A stretch of 30,109 bases of DNA from Zygnema cylindricum (GCA_037447655.1 JBBHKE010002416.1:263055-293163); one strand, 5' to 3'. Counted from the stretch's first letter, positions 1 through 9,941 are shown. Notes: a model not told the origin generated them from the sequence alone. Program-made: numbers and translations.

Positions 1-172
1 AAGCAACGTCAGACAATCAAAAGACATAACACACATGAAACTCTCTCTCCCTTCTCTCAAAGTACACACAATACAGAAAACTAACAGACTGCAACGAAAG
101 CTCAGTGTCCTTAATACACCAACATGTCCCCATTGGCACGGGAACGTTTTTGAAGTTCGGATTTTTTTGTAC

Positions 173-863
173 CTGACCACTTTTTGACCATGACGTACAC
201 CATCAACCATCCAGCTTTGGATAATCGCACGACCCTCCTTGCTGTCGACAGATGGAAAACCGCGGATGTCAAATACAACAAACTTGCCAGCTTCTCCACA
301 TATGTTGTATTTCTCTAGGAGAAAAGTTCCATTTTCAGCTTGATGAGCTGCAAAAAGATACTCTAGAAAATGTCAACAAAGCACATAATACATTAACAGC
401 TTGAACATTTAACAAATTCAGCGCCACTCTTAGTCCAAAAACGATATTGCATTCCATGATTCCGACGAGGATTAATGAAAGACAAATAAAGGACCACATT
501 CAACCAAAAAAAACATACAAAAAAAAATAAAAATCTAGACAGCAAAAGTATTTGTAAGCTCAAAAGTTGATAGGCAATTGAAGAAACAGTGTTGGAAACT
601 ACTCTAAAAGCTCACCAAAAACTTGTGCAAAATCAAACCCCGTTGTCTTCTGGTTAAAAACTCGGAACATGTTGTTAGCGAGAGTACTCTTGCCGACCCT
701 TGTATCTCCCACCAAAAGTAGAGCTGTGACTTTGGGAATGTCATATTCATCCAAAGATTTCCCACCTGCCGGGCGGTGGTCTTTCCCCGGAACATATCTG
801 GAAGTTCCAATATTGACATAGAAAGAAAAAATCACATTGTCACATTGTCAGTATAGACTTACG
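173..863 (-). CDS. Plant P-loop NTPase domain protein, partial (3' part runs off the left edge)
   Basis: A multi-exon gene on the minus strand, read from high to low coordinates. The clear exon is 797-616: an acceptor (TTCCAG) precedes YVPGKDHRP, then a Walker A P-loop GDTRVGKS follows a hydrophobic strand (TALLLV), and the exon ends in phase 1 at G|GTGAGC. The next exon starts after TTTTTGCAG at 347 and reads HQAENGTFLLEKYN, then FVVFDIRGF, matching the Walker B/switch position (D-x-R-G) of GTPase-like folds, then WMVDGVRHGQKVVR. A donor AG|GTACAA at 173 is likely, but the frame stays open to the window edge. An upstream exon ending at 863 (C|GTAAGT, giving a 65-bp intron in correct phase) is possible. 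The layout resembles a family of uncharacterised plant P-loop NTPases in which the P-loop is followed by FxLYDTRSLS and WMxxGVxHGELVIR-type segments. Substrate and role are unknown. Confidence 0.72.
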
Positions 864-939
864 TAACACTTTTGAAGCAATAGGGGAAATGTGAGGGATA
901 TAGTACAGTCAGAGTGGGAATTCGAATGCACAAAACTCT

Positions 940-1235
940 TGTATTTAAAATTAAGCTCCAAAACGCAATAATGTCCAATTTCTTGGACATTGAGGAGTCC
1001 AATTCCGACATTGAGCCAGATTTAGCTGCCAATGTCAAGAAGGGGAAACGGAATTGAACATTGAAGAAGACATTGACATGGAATCCCGATATTCCAATTC
1101 CCAAATGTCATCGGAATCTCAAAATTTAATAAGTTTGAAATCAAGCTCATCAAGTCAAACCAAATTAGATACAAACAAAGAATCGGATGCTACTTTAAAG
1201 AGGAGTACACGAGAATCAAGAGGGATTTTAATTTT
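940..1235 (+). pseudogene. Ty1/copia pol linker remnant (integrase-RT spacer)
   Basis: Read on the plus strand, one frame gives MSNFLDIEESNSDIEPD...NVKKGK, which parallels NVANFPEIEDSDSDEEPES...NIKKGK encoded at 4614-4690 in copia A. After a frameshift near 1050 a second frame gives LNIEEDIDMESRYSNSQ and ends with LKRSTRESRG. That is the [LR]RSTRxxR motif seen at the end of the acidic spacer between integrase and reverse transcriptase in copia polyproteins. No integrase or RT core is attached. It is therefore a scrap of a second, related element lying upstream of the LTR at about 1640-2292, perhaps left by recombination between neighbouring copies. Confidence 0.6.
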
Positions 1236-1390
1236 AAAAATATATTTCGGATCTCCTCAAACCTTATCATGTGAAAAGGACCCATGACAGGAGAAGGTAA
1301 GAAATATATACGTATGCGAACGTTACATCGAAATGCACAAATCTTGTATTGACAGCAACCAAAGTCCTTACGTGCTAATTTTCTTAAGGA

Positions 1391-1510
1391 GCTCCTCGAA
1401 CTTATCGCTTCATGCCCCGTTTGCAAGAGAATGCCTCTTTTGGAGATACAGCTCCTCGAACTTATCGCTTCATGCCCCGTTCGCAAGAGAATGCCTCTTT
1501 TGGAGATACA
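1391..1510 (+). repeat. 60-bp tandem duplication
   Basis: The 60 bases at 1391-1450 are repeated at 1451-1510 with a single T/C difference that I can see. Because 60 is a multiple of three, all reading frames pass through; one gives two copies of a 20-residue unit beginning APRTYRFMP. It lies between the copia pol scrap and the LTR. No function is evident. Confidence 0.9.
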
Positions 1511-1639
1511 ACTTCTTCAGTTTTGCAGTTCCAAATGAGTCGTCTACAAGGGAAACATTTGTCTCACAAAAATTAGTGTGACGGACTCCACCTTCACTTT
1601 CCGTGGGAGAGATAACATCTGGGGGGAGAAGACGGAGTC

Positions 1640-2292
1640 GACCTTCAAGTCTGGGAGGAATGAAACCTGTCGAGTCTGTACGCGGTCTCCTCGTAGTTTC
1701 TATGTAAGGGTCAAAATGTACGAGGTGTCACTAGTAAGTTCAAAAATGTGGCGGTAATTACTCTTACGATTCATTGAAAGAATTGTGCGTGCGAATCGGT
1801 ACTATACTTTATTAAAGATGTATCGCGAAAGTACAGTATGTTTCGCTTCGCGAAAAAATTGTAGTTTCGCGTAGATATTTCTGTACGTTTATTTGAGTAC
1901 GATTCTACTTCTAGATTTCTATAGTACTTTCGTTTTCACTTGTCGTTTTGCAATGTTTTCAGTCCTTAGTGAGAATTAGAGTGTTCTAGTCTAATCTATT
2001 GACAGGTGGCAGATTTATAGAGACTTCTTGGCGGCGCACGCCCACACGTGTCATGCCATGGCTGGTATTGTATTTAAAGGACACCATGACTGTGTGTTAA
2101 TCAATCAAGCAAGGAACACAAGAAGGAATAGAGACAAGGAGATAGAAGAGCAAAATTTGTAATTTCGGATTTTTATTAATATGAGAAATTTCCGAAATGT
2201 ATATTCAATGTTGAATTAATGTTTTGTAATTTGAATGTTTCTGCTGCTATAATTTTTGTTAGTGAGCTCAGAGTTTTTTACCGATATTTTCA
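1640..2292 (+). repeat. Copia A LTR (left boundary uncertain)
   Basis: The right boundary is supported: the sequence ends ...ATTTTCA at 2292 and is followed two bases later by a primer binding site. A TATA-like GTATTTAAAGG lies near 2069-2079, with a leader-like stretch after it. A G-rich purine tract (TGGGGGGAGAAG) near 1620-1632 could be the polypurine tract of the preceding copy, which would put the LTR start just after it, but I could not define a TG start or a partner LTR. The left boundary given is therefore only an estimate. Confidence 0.5.
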
Positions 2293-2294
2293 TT

Positions 2295-2306
2295 TGGTAT
2301 CGGAGC
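2295..2306 (+). promoter_or_regulatory. Copia A primer binding site (3' end of initiator tRNA-Met)
   Basis: TGGTATCGGAGC differs by one base from TGGTATCAGAGC, the complement of the 3' end of plant initiator tRNA-Met used by most plant copia elements. It starts two bases after the LTR terminal CA, as expected for priming of minus-strand DNA. Confidence 0.85.
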
Positions 2307-2493
2307 GGGTAGAGCTCCATCATGTTATCTCCTTGCCTAGTGTTGGCGCACGAGGGTAAAGAATAAGAAGACGCCCCCTCAGACTCCCTCCTACACTGCT
2401 ACCCCCGTGTCGAATTTTTGAGATAATCTACAGACTCCCGAGGAGCCTCCCAAAGAAGAAAAGGAATTCACATTTTCCGGAGCGGCATTCGAC

Positions 2494-3836
2494 TTGTCAT
2501 TCCCCACGGATTCGGTTGATCAAAATCAAGGTGTCAGTGGTTCGATGGCCGGCGATCAATTTCGAGAGCAATTTGAGAAATTTATGCATCGGATTGATGC
2601 GATTGATGCGAAGCTTTCCGACGTGAATAGGAGAATCGATGGATTCACCCGTTTTAGACCGGATCCCGATCCAGAAAAGATAATTCTGATGATAGTGATG
2701 AGGAGGCAAAGAAAGGGAAAGATAAAAGGGGGAAACTTAAACTTGATGACGAATCCGATTTAGAGGAGGATATTCAAAGAGGAGTGGAAATGTTTCAGAT
2801 GCCCGGAAAGACCGTCGTATTCAACGGAGCGAGTTACACTTCGTGGAAGAAATATATTCGAGATCAATTGATTTTGAGAAGCCTTTGGTAGGTCGTCAAT
2901 GGAGAAGAGAAAATGCTGGTCGGAGATTCGATGACTCGTCGTTTGTGGAAGGGAAAGAATCTCGCGGCCATCACTGGATTAATGCAAACGTGTTCGGTGT
3001 CCGTGCATGATCATTTCCTCACGCATAGCACCGCACACGGATGTTGGAAGGTGTTGGAGTCCCAATTCGAAAGGGGAATCCAAAACAAGAGGCAATATAT
3101 GTTTTCCGATTTCATGCAATTTAAGATGAAATCAAACGAATCTTTTGACAATGTCGTGAAGAGATTCAATATTATTGTAGAGCAACTTCTCAACAATGGG
3201 AGAGTGATCATGGAGGAGGACAAATTAACCGGGTTTTTGAATGCATTACCGGATAAGTGGGTCCACCTCAAGGAGATTTTACTAGCAAGGGAAAATAACG
3301 CCTACGAGTTTATTGTGAATTATTTAAAGATGGCGGAGAGTAATCGTGTTAGCTCTTCAAAGGGTTCCTTGAGCACGGGATCCTTGAATGTGACCGCTCC
3401 CGAATTCGCGAGCTTACATTATTTACGTGGAAGAGGGGGTGGAAAAGGAGGAGGTCCGAAAGGTCGTGGAAAATGGCTTGATAGAGGCGGAAATCTAAGA
3501 TTTCGGTCCGCCCAAAATGATAGTAGCAACGTCTTGTGTTTCCGTTGCAATCGGCCCGGCCATATTTCGGCCTCTTGTCCGGAAAAGGAGAGAGAATGCT
3601 TCAATTGTGGGAAACTAGGCCACACGAGCCAACAATGCTACTCTAAATTTAGTAGCGGAGGAGTAAGAGGCGGTCGCAGTTTTGGTGGTCGCGGTCGCGG
3701 ACGTGATAGTGGTCGTGGTCGTGGACGTTATGGCGGCCATGGCGGAAGCCATGGAAATTTTGTTGACTTGGAAATTTCGAAAGAGGCGAAGAAGGACAAA
3801 CGTTCACTTGTCTTCATCTCACTATTGATTCTTTAA
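2494..3836 (+). pseudogene. Copia A gag (capsid/nucleocapsid), broken
   Basis: The gag starts MSFPTDSVDQNQG at 2494. A frameshift near 2665-2675 moves the reading from PDPDPEK to the frame giving RKDNSDDSDEEAKKG, and an in-frame TAG at 2889-2891 follows LILRSLW. From 2913 the frame is open: LMQTCSVSVHDHF, GCWKVLESQFERG and MKSNESFDNVVKRFN are typical of copia gag (UBN2-type) helical regions. Two CCHC zinc knuckles follow near 3537-3645, CFRCNRPGHISASC and CFNCGKLGHTSQQC, both with intact CX2CX4HX4C spacing for RNA binding. A Gly/Arg-rich tail (RGRGRDSGRGRGR) comes next. The protease frame begins near 3780 in another frame, so gag and pol are out of register. The two lesions indicate a dead copy. 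Confidence 0.88.
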
Positions 3837-4294
3837 GTGACGCACACGATGGCGCACACGAAAAGGAGTGGATAATTGACACGGGGGCGTCTCACCACGT
3901 ATGTACGGACGCTACATTGTTTGATGACATGCGTTCACTTACCGTACCAAAAGTTATTACGGTTGCAAGTGGTCAAACTATTACGGTTGGTATCGTGGGT
4001 ACCGTTCGATTAAATTTACCCACATGGGACTGTTTTGGAAATGAAACTATTTCGGAGGCACGATTATTGAACATCTTGTTTATTCCGGACGGTTCAGTCA
4101 ACTTGTTAAGCGTACCTCAAATTCAGCGCGCCGGTGGGAGCGTAGTCGCTACAGGCAATTCAGCGATTCGTGTATATCGCGTCGACGGCAAATTAATCGG
4201 CGAAGGCGAAGTCACTAATTCGATGCATAGTCGACTTTTATGGAGGCGACCTAGGAAGAATGCTTCTTCGACGTGCATTCTAAACCAAATCTGA
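3780..4294 (+). pseudogene. Copia A protease region
   Basis: In the frame shifted relative to gag, the reading GQTFTCLHLTIDSLSD leads into WIIDTGASHHVC near 3869, the catalytic D-T-G-A of an LTR-retrotransposon aspartic protease. The downstream segment LNILFIPDGSVNLLSVPQI matches the conserved copia motif (VLY[VI]P.l..NLLSV). The frame ends at a stop at 4292-4294. The protease would release gag and pol products inside the virus-like particle. Whether the gag-pol shift is a programmed one or a lesion cannot be told from one decayed copy. Confidence 0.8.
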
Positions 4295-4786
4295 GAATTA
4301 AAGGGAGATTTAACTTTATGGCACTATTGGATGTGTCACACATTCGAGGGTAATTTGAGGAGAATCATAAAAACGGCATATGTGAGAGGATTAGATCTTG
4401 CTACCGGCGAAAAAGTAAATGGATGTGATGGATGTAGTCAAGGACGACGAATTTTCGTGGGCTATATTACAAAAGGAAATCTTTACCGTGTATTTTATCC
4501 AGTTCGTCGCATCGTGGAAAAATCACGAAATGTCAATTTTCATGAAGACTTAAAATCGGTTATTGGAAAATCGGCGGAATTGAAGAAAAACCTTGATTTT
4601 TATGAGGTGAACGATGTTGCCAATTTCCCAGAGATTGAGGATTCGGATTCCGATGAGGAGCCGGAATCCATTGTTAACATCAAGAAGGGAAAATCAAATG
4701 TTGATTCGAGTTCGGAGAAATTGGACATTGACATTTCTCCAAGAATTTTTTCACAGGGTATACTTTTTGTTAATGTGACACTGTAA
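4295..4786 (+). pseudogene. Copia A pol with integrase core, RT and RNase H deleted
   Basis: After the protease a GAG-pre-integrase segment is recognisable: LWHYWMCHTFEGNLRRIIK, then CDGCSQGR, where the second half of the HHCC zinc site lies. It then jumps directly to FVGYITKGNLYRVFYP...VEKSRNVNFHED, which is the region after the integrase core (compare FxGYxxxxKGYRVYDP...SRDVxFxE in intact copia). The DDE integrase core is therefore missing, and the acidic spacer PEIEDSDSDEEPESI is the last recognisable part. RT and RNase H are absent. It is an internally deleted, non-autonomous remnant. Confidence 0.8.
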
Positions 4787-5879
4787 AACATAATGGTAGA
4801 CCCAGTATACAATGTGCTATGAAATGGTTATGCGGTATCAATTTCCACGTATATTATTTGCATAAACCTAGAAAAATATCATATTATTCAACTCAAAAGA
4901 GATGTTAAGCTACAAAACATGTTTCCTACCTACTAAAAAGTCAATTGTTTCATGTCAATTATGGCATGAAAATGGACATTGCAATGCTGGCAAAAATGTT
5001 TGCGGATACAGAAAATTTCCTGCCCCCATTGGAAAATGAAAATCAATTCAATTCTGCAAAAAAATAAATTATGCCATGAATTCAGAAAGTTGAAAACTTG
5101 TTCAAAGATTTGAAGAAAATATCATCCTTTCAAGGGATTACAAAACGAATCACAAAATTCTAAAAAATGCAACAAATAGAAGAAGAAATATTTGTATCTA
5201 CGTGCAACGAAACTCACAAAAAAAGAAAAGAGGCAGTATCACTTAACAGTCTTCATTGCTTCCATATTTTGAAGAAGTGATCCTGGCCGTCTTATCGTCT
5301 TCTTAAGTATGCAGTTCGATCAGTCTTGCAAGACTCCGCCAAGTAGACATGCATTCTGTGTATCAGGGCAAGGCGACTTTTTCTTTGTTGATTTTGAGTG
5401 TTTGACAAATAGTATAAATATTTATTAGCTAGCCGGCTTCTACACAGTTTCGCCAAGTTTAAACTAATGCGAGGTGAGCAGAATCTAAGAATGTTAGCGT
5501 TTTCTATGATGGAATTGGTTGAAAAGCATAGTTCAAAAGTTGGGGAAAGTAGGCCCATACAATATTGCCAAAGGCCTACCATAAAAACGCCTACTTTTGA
5601 ACTATGGTGAAAAGCTATAAAATTATAAATTGAAATCGTTAATAATGAGCGGCTTGCGGCTGTAGCACTTTGCCATTCTTTTGATTCCCAACCGAAACGT
5701 ACTGAAAAGGCGAGAAAGTACAGTAAAAGTACACGATTTATTTTATTTTGTTTGTTTGCGTTCAATACATAATTTTTTTTTGCACGGGCCGATGCCATTT
5801 CACATTGACCTAACAAGCAGACGTATGTATGTGATGTATATACGAGGCATACCTCTTGCTATGTACCTTGCTATTTGAC
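4787..5879 (+). other. AT-rich stretch, no gene recognised
   Basis: I see no gene here. Short ORFs exist on both strands but lack any recognisable domain or codon-like pattern. The only structure noticed is the inverted repeat at 5527-5606. Confidence 0.5.
5527..5606. repeat. 14-bp inverted repeat, potential hairpin
   Basis: CATAGTTCAAAAGT at 5527-5540 is perfectly complementary to ACTTTTGAACTATG at 5593-5606. Inside the loop, GTAGGC and GCCTAC sequences give additional or alternative pairing, so the 80-bp block can fold as a nested hairpin. Confidence 0.7.
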
Positions 5880-6086
5880 ATGACGTCGACGCGAAGGCAA
5901 AGGCACTTCTTCAACGGGCGCAAGCCGCGGCGCTTCTAAAGGCGAAGCACCGTTGGCGGAGCCTCCGATATCTTTTACCAACGGACCCAATCGGCCAGTC
6001 CACATCCACGATCTTCGCGGGTGTGAACTTTAATTTGTTGAGGTTGCGGGGCGTCATCAGAGGTCGCAAAAGTCAAAAAATTACAT
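5880..6086 (+). other. GC-rich coding-like fragment, unidentified
   Basis: A frame open from the TGA at about 5877-5879 to a stop near 6086 reads DVDAKAKALLQRAQAAALLK, then HRWRSLRYLLPTDPIGQS. It has no ATG. It stands out from its surroundings by its GC content and by an Ala/Leu/Lys-rich, helix-like composition. It could be a scrap of a transposon protein or a gene exon. I do not recognise a family. Confidence 0.25.
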
Positions 6087-6245
6087 AACCGAAACCGACC
6101 GTTTTTTTTTTCAAAATCTGAGTAACCGACGCCCGACCAGGTTATATCACGCTCCAAAATTGTTAACCGTTAACTGACCGGCGTTTACGAAAATAAAAGT
6201 TAACCGGAACTCGATTTCTCGCGACTAACCGTGCCCGCCCGTAAC
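6087..6245. repeat. hAT-like subterminal repeat region
   Basis: Between 6085 and 6245 the motif ACCG/TAACCG (complement CGGTTA) recurs densely: ATAACCGAAACCGACCG, GTAACCGACG, GTTAACCG, TTAACTGACCGG, GTTAACCGG, ACTAACCGTG, GTAACCGAAG. Clusters of short motifs of this kind characterise subterminal transposase-binding regions of plant hAT (Ac-like) elements. A hAT transposase pseudogene lies at 7635-9215 in an orientation that would put this region at its 3' end. No target duplication was identified, so the link is inference. Confidence 0.4.
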
Positions 6246-6265
6246 CGAAGAAGCACAAAATTAAT

Positions 6266-6475
6266 TAATGTACGACGTATGAATAAGCCAATAATTACTA
6301 TTTGTCCCGTTCCCTAAGATTTGCGAAATGAATAGTGTTTACTACCGTGTCAAATTTGCGACGCTTTGTCGCGTTCCCTAAGATTTGCGAAATAAATAGT
6401 GTTACTAACGTGTCAGATTTGCGACGCTAATCATGATGTCACGTTCTTCCACGATACCAAAGAGTACAAAGTGTT
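6266..6475 (+). repeat. Interspersed repeat R, copy 1, with internal 65-bp tandem duplication
   Basis: The segment starting GTACGACGTATGAATAAGCC recurs at 22121, and the part from GTGTCAGATTTGCGACGCTA to AGAGTACAAAG recurs at about 22815-22880. Within this copy a 65-bp unit beginning TGTCSCGTTCCCTAAG is tandemly duplicated (6302-6366 and 6367-6430), with small differences. The second copy, at 22118, is interrupted by a 610-bp TIR element, so this copy shows the unoccupied state. Confidence 0.8.
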
Positions 6476-6479
6476 ATGA

Positions 6480-6820
6480 CGTTTTCACTACGCGGTTTGT
6501 AAAAACGCATTCTGTCAAAACGTAGAATTTCACGTCATTATGACGTTTGCACGACGCGGTTAGTGAAAACTGAAAACGGAGTTACATCATAACGCCATGT
6601 ATTAAATCATTTTTTGTACTTTTTTCGTTAATATGGTACAATTTCGTACGTAAACCACACTATTTAAAAGGGCATTATACTATAGCTGTTAACGCTGATT
6701 CAAAGAGTACCTTGAATAATGTAAAGAAAAATTTAGAGTAATTTACTCTTTTTAAGGTTTTTGGGTCAAAATTCGTGGTGACGGAATTAACGTTAATGAC
6801 GCTAATTACGATTCGCGGTG
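6480..6820 (-). mobile_element. Truncated TIR element of the CACCG family, copy 1
   Basis: The right end GCTAATTACGATTCGCGGTG followed by TA (6821-6822) matches the TIR of the complete 610-bp element at 22195-22804. The interior (TATGACGTTTGCACGACGCG, GGTACAATTTCGTACG, CCACACTATTTAAAAG) matches the complement of that element's left half and the plus strand of the copy at 9336-9700. The left TIR is missing. It has no coding capacity and so is non-autonomous. Confidence 0.7.
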
Positions 6821-6822
6821 TA

Positions 6823-7634
6823 GTGTTAATGGAAAATTATAATTAATAATTTTATTTAATGCAGGGAGACGTGGCAAGTTATAGTCCACGTATTTAAATA
6901 ATGTTGTTAACTATATTTTGTGACTTTTGGCTAAAAGTAGTAGCGACTAATTAATACTAATAACAATGAGTGGTGTAGTGGTACATCTCCCTTTGCAAAA
7001 AAACTGCTCGTGTCCTCTTCTTTTTACTATTTTGTCTTTTTGCAATCTCCCCTTACGAATATTTTTTTTCCTCGACAGTCACCCCCTTCACCAGATTTGT
7101 TCCTAATTTTGCTTGTAACTCTTAGATTAATGCTTGAACCCTTATATTAATGTTTATTCTCTCGCAAATCTAATTTTTTTGCTACAGTTTTCGGACGGTT
7201 TTTCTTTCGACTACGATACTATGATATGAATTATGCAAAAAATGTAAAGTTTGAATTATGTATGTTTAAAAAAAAATCATATTTTTTCACATAGAAAATC
7301 AATTGACAAAAAACGCATTGTGATGAGCAAAAAAAACAAAAAATATTTTGTAGTATCAAATATAGAAATAAACAAATAACAACCTCGTTCTATTTTCGAC
7401 TCTATTATACAAATTCTCAACCTCAAACTTAAAACTACACAAAATCTATAAATCTAAATTTGGTATACATACGACGCTTTGGTATTTTGATAAAAATAAG
7501 CATTCCGGTTTAAAAAAAAAAAAGCAAAATAACACTAGAAAAATTGTGAAATACAACAAAGATTTCAAAGAAAAAAAAAACAATATAACTAATACTAAAA
7601 AAATAACAATAAATAGAAAAAAAACAAAAAAAAA
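6823..7634. other. AT-rich intergenic stretch
   Basis: The stretch is strongly AT-rich with homopolymer A and T runs. I recognise no gene. A degenerate GTGGTGTAG near 6972-6980 may be the worn end of another TIR element, but this is too weak to call. Confidence 0.5.
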
Positions 7635-9215
7635 CTATGCATTAAAAAGATATCGGTTAGATCTAACACACAAAAGATCACTAACAATTGAAGTCGCTAG
7701 TGAGCTCCTCTTCTTTGTTATCGTGTTCCCGGCATCCGAAAAATTGCATTCAGACATGGATCTAGAAGCCGGAATAGCTAGAATAGATCTAGCAACACCG
7801 ACTAGAAAAGGAAATCCTCCATCTTTCGCACGTACATTTGTTTTTTTTTCCACCATTCAAGTATGTTAAAGTTCAATCTTTCGTCGTTGGTTAATTTTAA
7901 ATCAAAATAACGCTTCATTTTGTCGTTAACGAGTGTTTTTTTGTCGGTGGTAATAAGAACCTCATTTTCATCATTGCTCTCACCAAAAAAATTGTGGAAA
8001 CTGTCTTTACTTTGCAATTTTTTTCGTTTTTTTGTGATACGTTGGGGACTACCGAAATCAACGTCATCACCGAGGTCGTTTGCGAGTTCTCGAAGTTTGA
8101 CCCTTACGCTTTCAATTTCGGTTTCCGATACCCCAATTATTTCAAGCTTTTGTTTTTATCGGGGATCTAAGAGAGCCGCGACAATATGATACTCATGAAG
8201 GCCTCACTTCGGTAGTGCAAATTTCACAAAAAGTTTTTTTAATTTTTGCAAGTTTGTGGAATCGTCGGGGCATTCTTTTTCACCGTCATTGTAAGATGTT
8301 TTTCTTATCTTACAATGGTTATGGAGAGACGATAGTTCAAACAAAACCAAATGTAAAGTTGGTTCTTTTAATTTTTCCAAGTTTAGGGTCGCTTCTTTCT
8401 AACCTTTCTAAAAATCGTATAAGTTCGGTAAGGTGGGTCTTATCGATACAAGCAAAAAGTGTCAATTTATTTTTTGCTTGAGCGATTGGTCCTATCTCAT
8501 TGAATACATCGTAAATACTCTTAAGCATTCGGAGCAAAGAATTCCACCGCGTTGCGTTTTCTTGTTTTAAAGTGTTTTTCAAAAGATTTTGTATATTACT
8601 CTATTTTAAAAACGTGACCGATGATTTACACGCGTCAATTAGATAAAATAAATCAGGAACTTCCACATCGTATTTGCCTTTTTTGGAAGTTCCGCTCTTA
8701 TTCAAGATCGTTGTAACAATTGTAGCAATTTTATGGTCCGCGGAAGGTATCCAAGTAAACATACTCGGTAGACCTTCAGTCGCAAACATGTTAGAGCCAC
8801 TATCAGTCACGGCAACGCAAAGATCAAAATTGGACATTTCAAAATTGGTCAAACAATTTTTGAAAGTTGTTAAAACATTTTCCGCGGTGTGTTTTTCCTC
8901 CGGAAAATGATCGACTTGAAGCGTCCGTGCATGAAGTTTACATTCTTTGTCAATAAAATGAGCGGTTACTGACATGAATGAGGTTCTTTTTATTGTCTCG
9001 GCTTAGAGATCGGTTGTGAATGCGACAAAAATATTGTTATCAATATTTTCTCTAAGTTTTGGGATGATCAAACTACGAATATCTTTCGCAGAAGATATAA
9101 TGTAGTTTTTTACGCTATTGACGGGCGGGAGTAGTTGGTCGATGTCAACACTTTTGTTGGACGAACACCAACCTCAAACAATGCTTGACAAAATGCTTGA
9201 AAACTCGGGGAAAAA
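7635..9215 (-). pseudogene. hAT-family transposase, broken
   Basis: Read from 9215 down to 7635. An N-terminal part of the catalytic region gives VNSVKNYIISSAKDIRSLII, then FVAFTTDL with a TAA where the conserved W of TDxW should be, then MSVTAHFID and FDLCVAVTDSGSNMFA (conserved hAT strand with catalytic-type Asp). The segment ENATRWNSLLRML is the conserved NxTRWNS motif. HEYHIVAALLDPR is followed by a stop in place of Y in the LDPRYK motif. The C-terminal dimerisation domain is split by a one-base shift in an A-run near 7841-7850: LEWWKKK continues as FPFLVGVARSILAIPASRS, then FSDAGNTITKKRSSL. There are at least three in-frame stops and at least one clear frameshift. The BED zinc-finger end is not present here. 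Confidence 0.85.
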
Positions 9216-9335
9216 AAAAAAAAAACAATAAGAAAATATCATACAATTACTAACCATGATAAATAACGAAGGTTTCTATCGAAACAGTTTTTTTTTATGG
9301 ATTGAAAAATAAAAAACAACATCACGACAAACCAA

Positions 9336-9700
9336 ATTAGAGTAAAGAAAAAATTAGAGTAAAAAAACAAAAAAAAAATTAGTTATGAACGCTAATTTAT
9401 GTGATTGAACTTCTTCACAGAGGAAGTTTACTCTAATTTATCAATAACTCTAATTTGACGCGTTGAATGTCTCTACTGTAAATTAGGTGTTCATACAGAA
9501 TCTGACAAAGCGTACAGTTTGACATCATTATGACGTTTGCACTACGCGGTTTGTTAAAACGCAGTTACATGATAACGGACTATTAAATCATAATTTGTAC
9601 TTTTTTACTTAATAAAGTACAATTTTGCACGGTCAGACACCGACCGTATGCCACACTATTTAAAACGACACTCTATTAGAATTGTTAGCGCTCATTCAAA
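9336..9700 (-). mobile_element. Truncated TIR element of the CACCG family, copy 2
   Basis: AATTAGAGTAAAGAAAAAATTAGAG...GTTATGAACGCTAA at 9336 onward matches the complement of 22690-22790 in the complete element, and CACAGAGGAAGTTTACTCTAA matches the complement of about 22688-22708. The right part (CATTATGACGTTTGCAC... CACTATTTAAAACGACACT) matches copy 1. The outer TIR is degenerate at about 9321-9340 and the other TIR is missing. Confidence 0.65.
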
Positions 9701-9889
9701 AAGTAAAGTTGTAAGATATAATAAAAAAACACGATGGTAAACCATATGAGTCTGAGGGTACAAAATGGGTGGCATGACCAACACTGAAAAACAACAATAA
9801 AAACAAAAAGAGCGACGAGAACACAACAAAAAGGAAGCAACAACAAGGAAAGTAAAAGCACCCTAACTCAAAATGAAAAGCAAGGCAAC
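9701..9889. other. A-rich spacer
   Basis: The plus strand is A-rich with repeated ACAACAA/AAAAAC motifs. No gene is seen. Confidence 0.5.
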
Positions 9890-9941
9890 TCACAAAAACA
9901 AAACTACAAACCCCAACCCCAACCCTAACTCAATTAAATAT

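Noticed and set aside
5292-5816. A 174-codon minus-strand frame
   Set aside because: No start context, domain or coding-like composition is seen; it spans the hairpin and appears to be a chance ORF.
7546-8189. Plus-strand frames opposite the hAT transposase
   Set aside because: The minus strand holds the hAT motifs (TRWNS, LDPR, C-terminal dimerisation); the plus frames are shadows.
9904-9924. Interstitial telomere array (CCCCAACCCCAACCCTAAC)
   Set aside because: Only about three imperfect units are present, too short to call a telomere array. It is noted instead as a possible tail of the RT element.
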